Assembly (NCBI GenBank): GCA_964562155.1
Contig: CAZLRU010000001.1
Coordinates: 45,702-109,701, forward strand
Length of the DNA: 64,000 nucleotides
From: JAGOUY01 sp964562155
Lineage (GTDB): Bacteria > Patescibacteriota > Patescibacteriia > 2-12-FULL-60-25
Direction of reading: 5' to 3'
Positions 31,902-39,829 of the stretch are shown here, in pieces. Numbering within the stretch: position 1 is the stretch's first letter; each line of letters opens with the position of its first letter. The position numbers and the translations under genes are program-made. The notes below the pieces were generated by a model. It was not told where the DNA came from. It saw only the letters and a program-made list of their open reading frames with translations, and ran no database searches.

Positions 31902-32325
31902 GGAGTTCGCGCATGAGAGCACGTTTTTTGAGGGTTTCTCGTTTGTCATGGAGTTGTTTTCCGCGACAGAGCCCAAACGAAACTTTGATGCGTCGGGCCT
32001 TAGGATAGAACGAAAGGGGCACGATTGTCAAGCCGCGAACGGCTATTTTTGTGGCTAAGTAGCGCAATTCTTTGGCATGTACGAGAATCGTTCGAGGGTG
32101 TTCCGGGTCATAATCCTCTGATTTGCCGTTTTTGCTGTACTGGGCGATATGGGCTCCAATCAGGCTTAGTTTTCCGTTTAATAGGCGAATATAGGACCCT
32201 TCCAACCTCCCTCCGCCTTCACGTATGGCTTTTACTTCTTGTCCGGTTAACACTAAGCCTCCCTCGAAGGTTTCGAGGATTTCATAATGAAAACGGGCTT
32301 TTCGGTTATCGGCGTACGGAGTCAT
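31894..32325 (-). CDS. smpB: SsrA-binding protein SmpB
   Basis: 143 residues. SmpB binds the tRNA-like domain of tmRNA and brings it to stalled ribosomes. Visible blocks are ADNRKARFHYEILETFEGGLVLTGQEVKAIREGG, SYIRLLNGKLSLIGAHIAQY, DPEHPRTILVHAKELRYLATK and FGLCRGKQLHDKRETLKKR. The upstream frame is open to 32511, but the family start is the ATG at 32325. The last codons (CGG GGA TGA) are at the same time the first bases of tmRNA (GGGGATGA). Confidence 0.95.
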   Translation of the reverse strand: MTPYADNRKARFHYEILETFEGGLVLTGQEVKAIREGGGRLEGSYIRLLNGKLSLIGAHIAQYSKNGKSEDYDPEHPRTILVHAKELRYLATKIAVRGLTIVPLSFYPKARRIKVSFGLCRGKQLHDKRETLKKRALMRELRG

Positions 32326-32343
32326 GGGGAGGGATGGGTTTAA

Positions 32344-32371
32344 TGGTACATGGTACATGTTACATGGTACA
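32344..32371. repeat. Four tandem 7-bp repeats between smpB and the AI-2E-type gene
   Basis: TGGTACA (32344-32350), TGGTACA (32351-32357), TGTTACA (32358-32364) and TGGTACA (32365-32371) stand head to tail in the short divergent promoter region. The unit contains the GTAC palindrome, so the array can be read on both strands. A regulator site or replication slippage are both possible. Confidence 0.7.
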
Positions 32372-32383
32372 CTGGTTGCGTCT

Positions 32384-33415
32384 ATGCCTTCTCCTTCTGC
32401 TCGACTGGTGGTTATTTCAACGGGAACAATCTTACGGGTGGTCGCTATTCTCGCTACTATTGCTGTAGCTTGGATTATTCGCGATATTCTCCTGATCGTC
32501 TTTACTTCCATGCTGTTGGCTGGCGTGGTTTATCCATTTGCTCATTTTGCGGAAGCAAAGCGTATTCCAAAAGGTATTGCCGTGTTTATTTTTTATCTGC
32601 TCTTATTCGGAACGATTGTTCTTATTTTAGGTCTTTTGGTTCCGCGCATTGTCGCTCAAATGGGGTCGTTTGTGAATTCCTATGATCAAGCCGGTTGGTT
32701 ATTGGGTGATCGGGCTATGTGGGAAGGGTTGTTGGATAAGGTGGGAGTAGGGTTGGACCTACAGGGGGCGATTGCGGGGCTTCAGGGCCAAACGGCACGA
32801 GTGGTGAGTGGGTTGTTTGCCACGGTGGGAGATCTCTTTGGTGGTATGGTTACGTTTTTTGCGGTTTTGGTCTTGTCTTTTTACATGATCATTGAAGAGT
32901 CCGCTGTTAAAGATGTGTTTCGTAATTTGGTGCCGGAAAAATATCAAGAATTTGCGTCTCGCTTGGTTTGGCAGATGATGGATAAGTTGGGTGGATGGCT
33001 GCGTGGACAGTTGGTTCTGGGATTGATTATCGGCTTACTTTATTTCTTTGCCTTTTGGGCGATTGGTGTTCCTTATGCGCTTTTGCTTGCGCTTTTGGGG
33101 GGCTTGCTGGAGTTTATTCCTTATATAGGCCCCTTTATTGCGGCTGTGCCCGCGGTTATTCTTGGGTTATCCGTTTCTCCTACGCATGCTGTTCTTGCTT
33201 TGGTGGCGACGATTGTTATTCAGCGTCTTGAGAACGATGTGATTGTTCCCAAGGTTATGCAAAAAGCCGTTGGATTGAATCCGATTGCGAGTTTGATTGC
33301 GTTTATGATTGGCGCTAAGCTTTTTGGGGTGGTGGGAGCCATTTTTGCCATCCCCTTGGCTACCGCAGTCTCGGTGGCGCTTGTCGAGCTGTTTCGTTTT
33401 GAACGGATGACGTAG
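32384..33415 (+). CDS. AI-2E (PerM/TqsA) family permease
   Basis: 343 residues with about eight membrane segments. Motifs typical of this transporter family are VYPFAHFAEAKRIPKGIAVFIFYLL, MVTFFAVLVLSFYMIIEE, LLALLGGLLEFIPYIGPFIAAVPAVILGL and VPKVMQKAVGLNPIASLIAFMIGAKLFGVVGAIFAIPLA. Members export signalling molecules or ions; the substrate is unknown here. The frame opens at 32324; the ATG at 32384 after GCGTCT starts just before the first span. Divergent from smpB. Confidence 0.88.
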   Translation: MPSPSARLVVISTGTILRVVAILATIAVAWIIRDILLIVFTSMLLAGVVYPFAHFAEAKRIPKGIAVFIFYLLLFGTIVLILGLLVPRIVAQMGSFVNSYDQAGWLLGDRAMWEGLLDKVGVGLDLQGAIAGLQGQTARVVSGLFATVGDLFGGMVTFFAVLVLSFYMIIEESAVKDVFRNLVPEKYQEFASRLVWQMMDKLGGWLRGQLVLGLIIGLLYFFAFWAIGVPYALLLALLGGLLEFIPYIGPFIAAVPAVILGLSVSPTHAVLALVATIVIQRLENDVIVPKVMQKAVGLNPIASLIAFMIGAKLFGVVGAIFAIPLATAVSVALVELFRFERMT

Positions 33416-33435
33416 TCAAGAGGTGTTTATATCGT

Positions 33436-33810
33436 ATGCCATTTTCTCTCTTTCACCAGCGTTGGGGGGTTCGATTAGGGGTATTTTTTGTCTTTTTACT
33501 CCTCTTATTTGTATTGCAGCGAGGTTTCTTTCGCTCTTCGACGGTGAGCCCTGCGTCCGTTCCCGCGCGATCTATTTCGCCACAGCCCGCAGAATGGCGG
33601 CGGCAAGTGCGCATTGTTCTTGACCGATATGATCAAGACCATCGTCCTGATGCGGCGCGTGATGCGCTACTTCAGCTTACCGTTGGGCGCGAGGATCAAG
33701 CTCGTCATTTGGCCTTAGTACTTGCTTTTAACGCGCTAGCGGAGGGTCGGCCTGAAGCGGCTCAAAAACTGGCGCAGGCTCGTCAGGCGCTTGAAGGCTC
33801 CACTCCCTAA
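33436..33810 (+). CDS. Hypothetical one-span membrane protein
   Basis: 124 residues with an N-terminal membrane anchor (VRLGVFFVFLLLLFVLQRGFF, about 12-32) and a soluble helical part with Ala/Arg-rich helices (RPDAARDALLQLTVGREDQARHLALVLAFNALAEGRPEAAQKLAQA) that resemble TPR-like pairs. I do not recognise the family. It precedes the next membrane protein by 1 nt and belongs to the same plus-strand run as the permease. Confidence 0.7.
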   Translation: MPFSLFHQRWGVRLGVFFVFLLLLFVLQRGFFRSSTVSPASVPARSISPQPAEWRRQVRIVLDRYDQDHRPDAARDALLQLTVGREDQARHLALVLAFNALAEGRPEAAQKLAQARQALEGSTP

Positions 33811-33811
33811 C

Positions 33812-34576
33812 ATGTTTTTTCTTTTTCTTCGTCTATTTCCTTGGTTGGTGGCTGGGTTGTCTGCTCTGCTGTCTTGGTGGCAGTGGAGCGTTCCGGCGCT
33901 TTATCCTTGGCCCTTGGTTGCGGCTCTTAGTCTGTACGTGCTCGCGTGTGCCGCGCTACTCTGGCGCGCTCGACATTGGCAGGATGGGTTGTTTGCGCTG
34001 CTTCCGACGGTTACGGCGTTGCTCGTTATTGGGTTCGGTCATTTGTTTGTAGAAACTCTTGTTTTGCGAGTATTCACTACGGCTTTGTTTGCTTTCTTGC
34101 CTTGGTTTTCTTTGGAGCTGGGCTGGTTTATGTTGTATGACTCCGCTCATTATCCTGCCAAATCATTTCATCGTCTTCATCTTGCTTTGATCCCTCTTTG
34201 CGCTTGGTATGTCCTGGCTACGTTACAGGAGATTCATGTTTTTTTACCTCTTGTCCCGTCTTGGCTATTGGTGTTTGCTTGTTTGGCTTCCATCGTTCTG
34301 CTGTTTGGAGGAACAGTTCAGGTGTGGCATGATGCGCGTGAGGTACGCTGGATGTGGGCAAGTCTTCTTATTGCGATCCATCTTGCAGCGCTTATGTTGG
34401 TGTTACCAACGGGTTTAGGGGTTCATGGAGCGCTTGGAGCGCTTTTAGTCGCTGTTCCTTTGCGCTTACGTCAATCCGTTCGTGAGCGTACCGTGCCATT
34501 TACACGGTTACTCATAGAAGGCTCGTTATTCCTGGTTTTTTGGATGACTATTTTAGGTACTGCCCGTTGGGGATAA
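33812..34576 (+). CDS. Polytopic membrane protein, unknown
   Basis: 254 residues with about eight hydrophobic segments (LRLFPWLVAGLSALLSWW, LVAALSLYVLACAALLWR, LFALLPTVTALLVIGFGHLF and others) and no recognised motif. I prefer the ATG at 33812, directly after the stop of the previous gene. The neighbours are a one-span protein and an HtrA-like protein, suggesting a membrane complex, which is only inference. Confidence 0.7.
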   Translation: MFFLFLRLFPWLVAGLSALLSWWQWSVPALYPWPLVAALSLYVLACAALLWRARHWQDGLFALLPTVTALLVIGFGHLFVETLVLRVFTTALFAFLPWFSLELGWFMLYDSAHYPAKSFHRLHLALIPLCAWYVLATLQEIHVFLPLVPSWLLVFACLASIVLLFGGTVQVWHDAREVRWMWASLLIAIHLAALMLVLPTGLGVHGALGALLVAVPLRLRQSVRERTVPFTRLLIEGSLFLVFWMTILGTARWG

Positions 34577-34590
34577 CTTAATATTTTCCT

Positions 34591-35742
34591 ATGCTTTCGC
34601 GTTTTTCTTTTGCTGCGTTGGTTATCTTGGGTGGTTTATTTGCCGGAGCGGCTGGTGGGTTTTTGATGTCCACTCAGTATGTTTTTCCTCAGCTTCAATC
34701 GTTGCAGCGCTCAATGGTTGATTACCTTGATCGAGCTACCAGTACTCGTTCTAGTCCTGTTGAAGTTGTTCGGGTTGAGCGTGAACCGGCGGCTCCCATT
34801 ATTCCTGCCATTTTTTTGCAAGGGCGCCGCTCTCCTCTTTTATCTCTCATTCGTAAATCCACTCATCCTACTGAGTCTGAGTTGCTGACGAAAGATCGTT
34901 TTATTGGGCAATTAGTTTCTCTTACAGTTGATGGATGGTTATTGGCTCCCGCGAGCCTGTTTGACGGTGTCCGACTCGCGGATGTTCAGGTTTTGTCAGA
35001 GGGGAGAGTGTATCCTATTCGTGAAGCCATTCGCGATACGGCTACCGACCTTGTTTACGTTAAAATTGCCGCTCAGAACTTACCGGTGGTTGGGTTTACG
35101 CAGATTGAAGACGTGGTGGTTGGGTTGCCTGTCTGGATTGAGGTGGCTCCTGCTCGGTTCGTTCCTCAGGTGGTGTTAGATGTTCGAGATCGAGCGTTTA
35201 CCGGCCCTGCCCCGAGTGAGCGTATTTCTCGGCGATATCTTGTCCAGATGAATGTTAGTCCTACGGCTAAAGGGGGAGCGGTTTGGAATGGGGCCGGCCA
35301 ATTGGTGGGGGTGGTGGATGCTAGCGATCCGACGGGTACGAGAATTATTCCGGCGGTCGAAGCGATGGCCGTGCTTACGCCTTTACTTGCTACGCACGAG
35401 ATTCGTCGTACGACGTTGGGGGTGGCTGGTCTCGATACGTCTCTTTTATTTTCCGAAGCTTCTTCCTCGACGTTCGCTCTTAGTGGATTTGTGGTGCGAG
35501 GGGATCGTGCTCATGGTCTCGTGGCGGTAGATCCAAAAGGGCCGGCGGCGAAAGTTCTTAAGGAGGGGGATGTGATTGAGCGTTTAGATCGTGATGGGTT
35601 GAGTGGAGCAGTTGATTTGGGTGAGTATTTAGCTCAGTATCGGCCGGGGACGTCGCTTACGCTTCATGGAAGACGTAATGGAAAGCCGTTTGAAGGATTG
35701 GTGGTTTTGGGTTCGGTGGTGACCAGTGAACTTATCAAATAG
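34591..35742 (+). CDS. HtrA/DegP-like protein lacking the catalytic triad
   Basis: 383 residues: an N-terminal membrane anchor (about 7-26), a trypsin-like beta domain (about 100-265) and a C-terminal PDZ domain (about 273-375, with GLVAVDPKGPAAKVLKEGDVIERLD). In HtrA proteases the His sits in a TAAHV-type segment and the Ser in GNSGGP. Here the aligned segments are GWLLAPASLF (115-124, no His) and TAKGGAVWN (225-233, Ser replaced by Lys). Only the Asp of TDLVYVKI (153) remains. It is therefore probably a non-proteolytic binding or chaperone-like surface protein. The start follows TATTTTCCT. Confidence 0.75.
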   Translation: MLSRFSFAALVILGGLFAGAAGGFLMSTQYVFPQLQSLQRSMVDYLDRATSTRSSPVEVVRVEREPAAPIIPAIFLQGRRSPLLSLIRKSTHPTESELLTKDRFIGQLVSLTVDGWLLAPASLFDGVRLADVQVLSEGRVYPIREAIRDTATDLVYVKIAAQNLPVVGFTQIEDVVVGLPVWIEVAPARFVPQVVLDVRDRAFTGPAPSERISRRYLVQMNVSPTAKGGAVWNGAGQLVGVVDASDPTGTRIIPAVEAMAVLTPLLATHEIRRTTLGVAGLDTSLLFSEASSSTFALSGFVVRGDRAHGLVAVDPKGPAAKVLKEGDVIERLDRDGLSGAVDLGEYLAQYRPGTSLTLHGRRNGKPFEGLVVLGSVVTSELIK

Positions 35743-35819
35743 ACGTGCTATCTTATAAGAGAACCTGCGCCTTTGATTGAAGGAGCTTCGCAGACGCCTT
35801 ATCTCTCATTTATCTTTCT

Positions 35820-36446
35820 ATGCTTCGTCAATCTCTTGTATTTGCTTGGCGTTTACCGGTTGCACTTACATTTCTTGGGTTCCTTCTCGGTTTGTTTTTT
35901 TCGTTCGTTATTCCGTTTCATGGCTACTCGCCATTTCAACGGTCCTCTACAGTGCGTGTGCTTATTACTCAGCCGAATGCTTCCGGGCTTGATCCATACA
36001 CGGCCATCAAATCTACCGAGCGCGTCGCTTCAAGTTTGTCAGAGCTTATTTATACTACTACTTTTTTTGATAATGTTTTGAGTTCCGGTAAAGATATAGA
36101 TGCCAGCTACTTTCCTCAAGATGAATATGAGCGTCGTAAACTATGGCGGGATACGATCGAAACATCCATTACTCCCGGTACGGGTATTATGTCGGTGAGT
36201 GCCTTTCATCGAGATCCTGCTCAGGCTCGTCTTATGGTTGATGGAGTGGCTCGCGAAATGGCCACGCAGACACCCACTTACTTTGGTTACAACATTCGTG
36301 TGCAGATTATTGATGCTCCGCTCGGTTCTCGTTGGTTCGCACGCCCACATTTTTTCCAGAATGCCGGTCTGGGAGCTGGGCTTGGATTTTTGTTAGGACT
36401 CCTTCTTGTGCTTACTCGCCGTCTCCGTCGCATGATGGAGGCTTAA
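35820..36446 (+). CDS. Wzz/YveK-like polysaccharide co-polymerase domain protein
   Basis: 208 residues with the two-span topology of chain-length regulators: span 1 (about 13-33), an extracytoplasmic helical domain with SVSAFHRDPAQARLMVDGVAREMATQ, then IDAPLGSRWFARPHFFQNAGLGAGLGFLLGLLLVLTRRL, in which the Pro-containing segment precedes span 2. Such proteins set polysaccharide chain length at the inner membrane. The tyrosine kinase partner is not present in the window. The start follows TATCTTTCT. Confidence 0.75.
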   Translation: MLRQSLVFAWRLPVALTFLGFLLGLFFSFVIPFHGYSPFQRSSTVRVLITQPNASGLDPYTAIKSTERVASSLSELIYTTTFFDNVLSSGKDIDASYFPQDEYERRKLWRDTIETSITPGTGIMSVSAFHRDPAQARLMVDGVAREMATQTPTYFGYNIRVQIIDAPLGSRWFARPHFFQNAGLGAGLGFLLGLLLVLTRRLRRMMEA

Positions 36447-36458
36447 CCTTCTCCTCGT

Positions 36459-37202
36459 ATGTTGCTTTTTCCTTTTGTTGTTGTACTCGTGTTTGTTCTC
36501 ACGTTTTGCGTGCGACAAGTGAACCAGTATCAACGAGGTGTTCGCTTTAGTTTTGGTAAATATTCTTCGATGGCAGAGCCTGGTTGGCGTATTGTCTTGC
36601 CTGTTATTCAAAGCATGACAAAGGTGGATATTCGCACCAAGGCTGTTGAGGTTCCGTATCAAGACGCAATCACCAAGGATAATGTTTCTTGTAAGATTAA
36701 TGCGGTTATTTATTATCGCATTGTGGATGCTGCGCGTTCGGTGATCGAGGTGGAAAATGTGTGGAATGCCGCTTCCCAACTTGCTCAAACAACGATGCGT
36801 AATGTGGTGGGCGAGCTTAGTCTTGATGATTTGCTCACGGAGCGTGATCAAGCCTCTACTCGTATTAAGGAATTGATTGCCACGCATACGGCGAGCTGGG
36901 GTATTGAAGTCCAGGGCGTTGAACTTAAGGATATTTCTTTACCGGAAGATATGCAGCGCACGATCGCCAAACAGGCAGAGGCGGAGCGTGAACGTCGCGC
37001 TGTAATTATCAATTCCGAGGGAGAAATCGCCGCGGCTGAAAACTTACGAAAAGCGGCAGAGATCCTGTCTTCGAGTCCAGGGGCATTGCATCTGCGCACC
37101 CTGAATTCCATTAATGATATTTCATCTGATCAATCCAATACGGTTGTCTTTGCTGTCCCGATTGAGGTTTTGCGCGCTTTTGATGCGTTAAGTAAGCGCT
37201 AG
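36459..37202 (+). CDS. Slipin/stomatin-like SPFH (band 7) protein
   Basis: 247 residues: an N-terminal membrane hairpin or anchor (3-19), then a band 7 domain (QVNQYQRGVRFSFGKYSSMAEPGWRIVLPVIQSMTKVDIRTKAVEVPYQDAITKDNV...) and a coiled region with EDMQRTIAKQAEAERERRAVIINSEGEIAAAENLRKAAEIL. It is the stomatin class without a NfeD partner nearby; it oligomerises at membranes and organises microdomains. Its stop overlaps the convergent recQ stop by 3 nt. Confidence 0.92.
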   Translation: MLLFPFVVVLVFVLTFCVRQVNQYQRGVRFSFGKYSSMAEPGWRIVLPVIQSMTKVDIRTKAVEVPYQDAITKDNVSCKINAVIYYRIVDAARSVIEVENVWNAASQLAQTTMRNVVGELSLDDLLTERDQASTRIKELIATHTASWGIEVQGVELKDISLPEDMQRTIAKQAEAERERRAVIINSEGEIAAAENLRKAAEILSSSPGALHLRTLNSINDISSDQSNTVVFAVPIEVLRAFDALSKR

Positions 37203-39025
37203 TTCTTCCGTTCTTGCTGGTGACGTAACACGAGGCGCGCTAACCGGATCTCTTCGAAGGAAAAATCTTGGCCTAATTGCTTTTTTACCGGGGTAAGGAT
37301 CCAGGAACGAGAGGTTTCGAAGGCAGCTTTTATTTGTGTTAATCGTTCCTTGTCCGTGAATAGATGGGAAACTGTGTCTTGCGTTAGCTTGGGGGAGAGT
37401 TTTTCTAGGTGCGTGAGAATTGTTGATTCGGTTAGCCCGCGTAAACTCGCCATTTCGTGAAGGGCGTATCCTTCTTCAAGATACGTTTTGGTTTGAGTTA
37501 GCGTGTCGCTTGTATTTTTTCTGGGATCTTCTTTGATTTCTGGGACGGTGATATCTGTTTTATTTCCGTGTTTTTTTGCGTAGTTGGTGATGGTGCTTAG
37601 AAAGAGCGTGCCGAAGGCTTTGGCTTTTTCCGATCCAACTCCATATATTTGCCGGAATGAGCTGGGGGATTGGGGGTAGGTGCGAGCCATCTCGCGGAGG
37701 GATCGGTCGCCGAACACGAGGTAAGCGGCTATCCCTCGGTCGTCTGCTAAGCGTTTGCGGAGCGCGCGTAGTTCTTCAAAGAGCGTGATGTCATAGTCTT
37801 CTTCTGTGATGGACGATGGGGTTTCGGCTGTTTCAGCTTCAAGGCCGAGACAGACGTCGCAACCTTGGCATGATGTGTCCGGCCAGGTCTCCCCGAAATA
37901 CTCTAAGAGATACTTGCGTCGACAATGCGTTGTTTGTGCATAATGCATCATGTCTTCCATCTGTTTGCGAGCACGAGCCTGTTCTTCCGGATCAGAAAGT
38001 TGTTTGATGAAGTATTCGCGCTTCCAACGATCACCTGCGCTAAAGAAAAAGAGACAGGTGCTTTGCAGTCCATCGCGACCGGCGCGGCCCGTTTCCTGAT
38101 AGTACCCTTCAATGGAACGAGGGAGGCTTGCGTGGATAACTAAGCGCACGTTCGATTTATCGATTCCCATACCAAAAGCAATCGTAGCCACAATGATTGG
38201 GCATTCGTCGCGGATAAATTTCTCTTGTGTTTCACGACGTGTGCGGTCATCGAGTCCTGCGTGGTAGGGAAGGGCGTGATAGCCTTGTTGTTTGAGTTTG
38301 AGGGCAATGTTTTCTGTTTCTTTGCGTGACAAGCAGTAAATAATAGCGGATGAACCACGCACACGATTGAGTGCTTGTACCGCGGTTTTTAGCCAGTCGT
38401 GTTTAGGACGAACAAGATAGGTGAGGTTGGGGCGATTGAAACTTGATAGGAATATGCGTCCATTATTTAGCTGTAGTTGTTCGGTGATATCGTTGCGGAC
38501 GCGTTCATTGGCGGTGGCTGTCAGGGCGATCCAGGGTGTAGTGGGGAATAATGGTCGAAGACTCGAGAGGTTTCGGTATTCCGGGCGGAAATCATGCCCC
38601 CATTCAGAAATACAATGAGCTTCGTCGATGGTGATAAGGCGAATAGGGAGTCGCTGTAGAAGCGCGCGGAAGGCGGGATTTGCTAACCGTTCGGGGGCTA
38701 GATACAGAAGCTTGAGCTGTCCGCGTCGAGCTTGTTCGAGGACGGTTTGAATTTGGGTTACGGTAAGTGTGCTGTTAATGCAAGCGGCGCTTATGCCGTT
38801 TGCGCAAAGGCCATCGACCTGGTCTTTCATGAGGGCGATGAGCGGTGAGACTACCAAGGTGACTCCATCGAGCATGAGAGCGGGTAGCTGATAACAGAGA
38901 GATTTGCCGCTCCCAGTTGGCATAATGACGCACGCGTCTTGTTGTGCCATGACATGATGAATGATTTCTTCCTGGAGGGGACGAAAGCGTTCATACCCGA
39001 AATATTTTTTCAGAAGCGTGTGCAT
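37199..39025 (-). CDS. recQ: ATP-dependent DNA helicase RecQ
   Basis: 608 residues, a 3'-5' DNA helicase of recombination and fork repair. SF2 motifs include FGYERFRPLQEEIIHHV, IMPTGSGKSLCYQLPAL (Walker A), TIDEAHCISEWGHDFRPEY (DExH), TATAN, and VATIAFGMGIDKSNVRLVIHASLPRSIEGYYQETGRAGRDG. A zinc-binding region follows (CRRKYLLEYFGE...CQGCDVC), then an HRDC domain (about 415-490) and a C-terminal helix-turn-helix resembling HTH_40. The classical RQC winged helix is not obvious between the zinc site and HRDC. The start is the ATG at 39025. Confidence 0.95.
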   Translation of the reverse strand: MHTLLKKYFGYERFRPLQEEIIHHVMAQQDACVIMPTGSGKSLCYQLPALMLDGVTLVVSPLIALMKDQVDGLCANGISAACINSTLTVTQIQTVLEQARRGQLKLLYLAPERLANPAFRALLQRLPIRLITIDEAHCISEWGHDFRPEYRNLSSLRPLFPTTPWIALTATANERVRNDITEQLQLNNGRIFLSSFNRPNLTYLVRPKHDWLKTAVQALNRVRGSSAIIYCLSRKETENIALKLKQQGYHALPYHAGLDDRTRRETQEKFIRDECPIIVATIAFGMGIDKSNVRLVIHASLPRSIEGYYQETGRAGRDGLQSTCLFFFSAGDRWKREYFIKQLSDPEEQARARKQMEDMMHYAQTTHCRRKYLLEYFGETWPDTSCQGCDVCLGLEAETAETPSSITEEDYDITLFEELRALRKRLADDRGIAAYLVFGDRSLREMARTYPQSPSSFRQIYGVGSEKAKAFGTLFLSTITNYAKKHGNKTDITVPEIKEDPRKNTSDTLTQTKTYLEEGYALHEMASLRGLTESTILTHLEKLSPKLTQDTVSHLFTDKERLTQIKAAFETSRSWILTPVKKQLGQDFSFEEIRLARLVLRHQQERKN

Positions 39026-39074
39026 GACAATACCCCGTTCCATGGTTTTATGTTCCTTGTCAAGAGAGATGATG

Positions 39075-39123
39075 TCAAATAAGATAAAACGCTTTTTTTA
39101 AAAAAGCGTTTTATCTTATTTGA
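39075..39123. terminator. Long perfect palindromic terminator
   Basis: An 18-bp perfect stem (39075-39092 with 39106-39123) continues into T7/A6 at its centre, so pairing covers almost all 49 bases. It separates recQ from the GlsB-like gene and can terminate on either strand. Confidence 0.75.
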
Positions 39124-39137
39124 GACCTGGCCTGTGG

Positions 39138-39380
39138 TTATGTGTGCTTGAGGCGTGAAAGAATGAAGAGGAAGATGACTGCTCCTATGACTGACATCAC
39201 TAATCGCCCCAAGAGTCCATAGGCGGCTACGTTCAGTAAGCTGAATAGAAAACCGCCAACCAAGGCCCCGACGATGCCGACCGCTATATTACCAACTAGG
39301 CCAAAACCACTCCCTTTGGTTAACTCGCCCGCGATCCAACCCGCTAGGGCGCCGATGATTAAAAACCAGAGAATGCTCAT
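39138..39380 (-). CDS. GlsB/YeaQ/YmgE family membrane protein
   Basis: 80 residues with three hydrophobic segments and glycine patterns of the transglycosylase-associated (GlsB/YeaQ) family: IIGALAGWIAGELTKGSGFGLVGNIAVGIVGALVGGFLF. Members are stress-induced membrane proteins of unknown mechanism. The start ATG follows CCTCCTCTCT, an anti-Shine-Dalgarno-like pyrimidine tract. The long palindrome lies directly after its stop. Confidence 0.9.
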   Translation of the reverse strand: MSILWFLIIGALAGWIAGELTKGSGFGLVGNIAVGIVGALVGGFLFSLLNVAAYGLLGRLVMSVIGAVIFLFILSRLKHT

Positions 39381-39437
39381 AGAGAGGAGGTGGATGTTGC
39401 TGTGAATGAGCTCCTGTTAGGTTGAGAAAAAGAACGG

Positions 39438-39465
39438 ACGCCCTCGACGGTGAGATCGAGGGCGT
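39438..39465 (-). terminator. Terminator of the small hydrophilic protein
   Basis: Stem ACGCCCTCGA/TCGAGGGCGT (39438-39447 with 39456-39465), followed on the minus strand by CCGTTCTTTTTC. Confidence 0.7.
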
Positions 39466-39481
39466 GAAAATGTGTTCTGGG

Positions 39482-39649
39482 TTAAGACTTGGTTTTGCTT
39501 CCACTGTGTGAGCCGTTTTTATCTGCTGCGTTTGTTTGATTGCGTTCGTTGTTTGAACCGGTGGATTGGTTGGTGCGGTTAGCTGTTCTCTTTTGTTCCT
39601 CTGTGCCCGCCGTATTGTTTCCACGTGTGCTGTCAGTGTGGGTGGTCAT
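39482..39649 (-). CDS. Small hydrophilic low-complexity protein
   Basis: 55 residues composed mainly of Asn, Thr, Ser, Gly, Gln and Lys with no hydrophobic segment (MTTHTDSTRGNNTAGTEEQ...). It resembles small stress-related disordered proteins in composition only. The ATG at 39649 follows CCTCCAGCATT and a terminator follows, which supports a real gene. The neighbouring GlsB-like and DUF883-like genes would suit a general stress context. Confidence 0.5.
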   Translation of the reverse strand: MTTHTDSTRGNNTAGTEEQKRTANRTNQSTGSNNERNQTNAADKNGSHSGSKTKS

Positions 39650-39829
39650 AATGCTGGAGGTTAAGGAATGAAGATCGAGCATGCTTCTTCTAGTTTTCGT
39701 GTATGTGCACGCTACACGATGGCGCAGAGCATAAATGCTCTATTTCCACCGTATGCCTTTCAAAAAGTACCGTCAAGGGAATGTGTGTATAATGAGTATT
39801 TTTTGCCCGTTATAAAGAGAAGTATTTTA

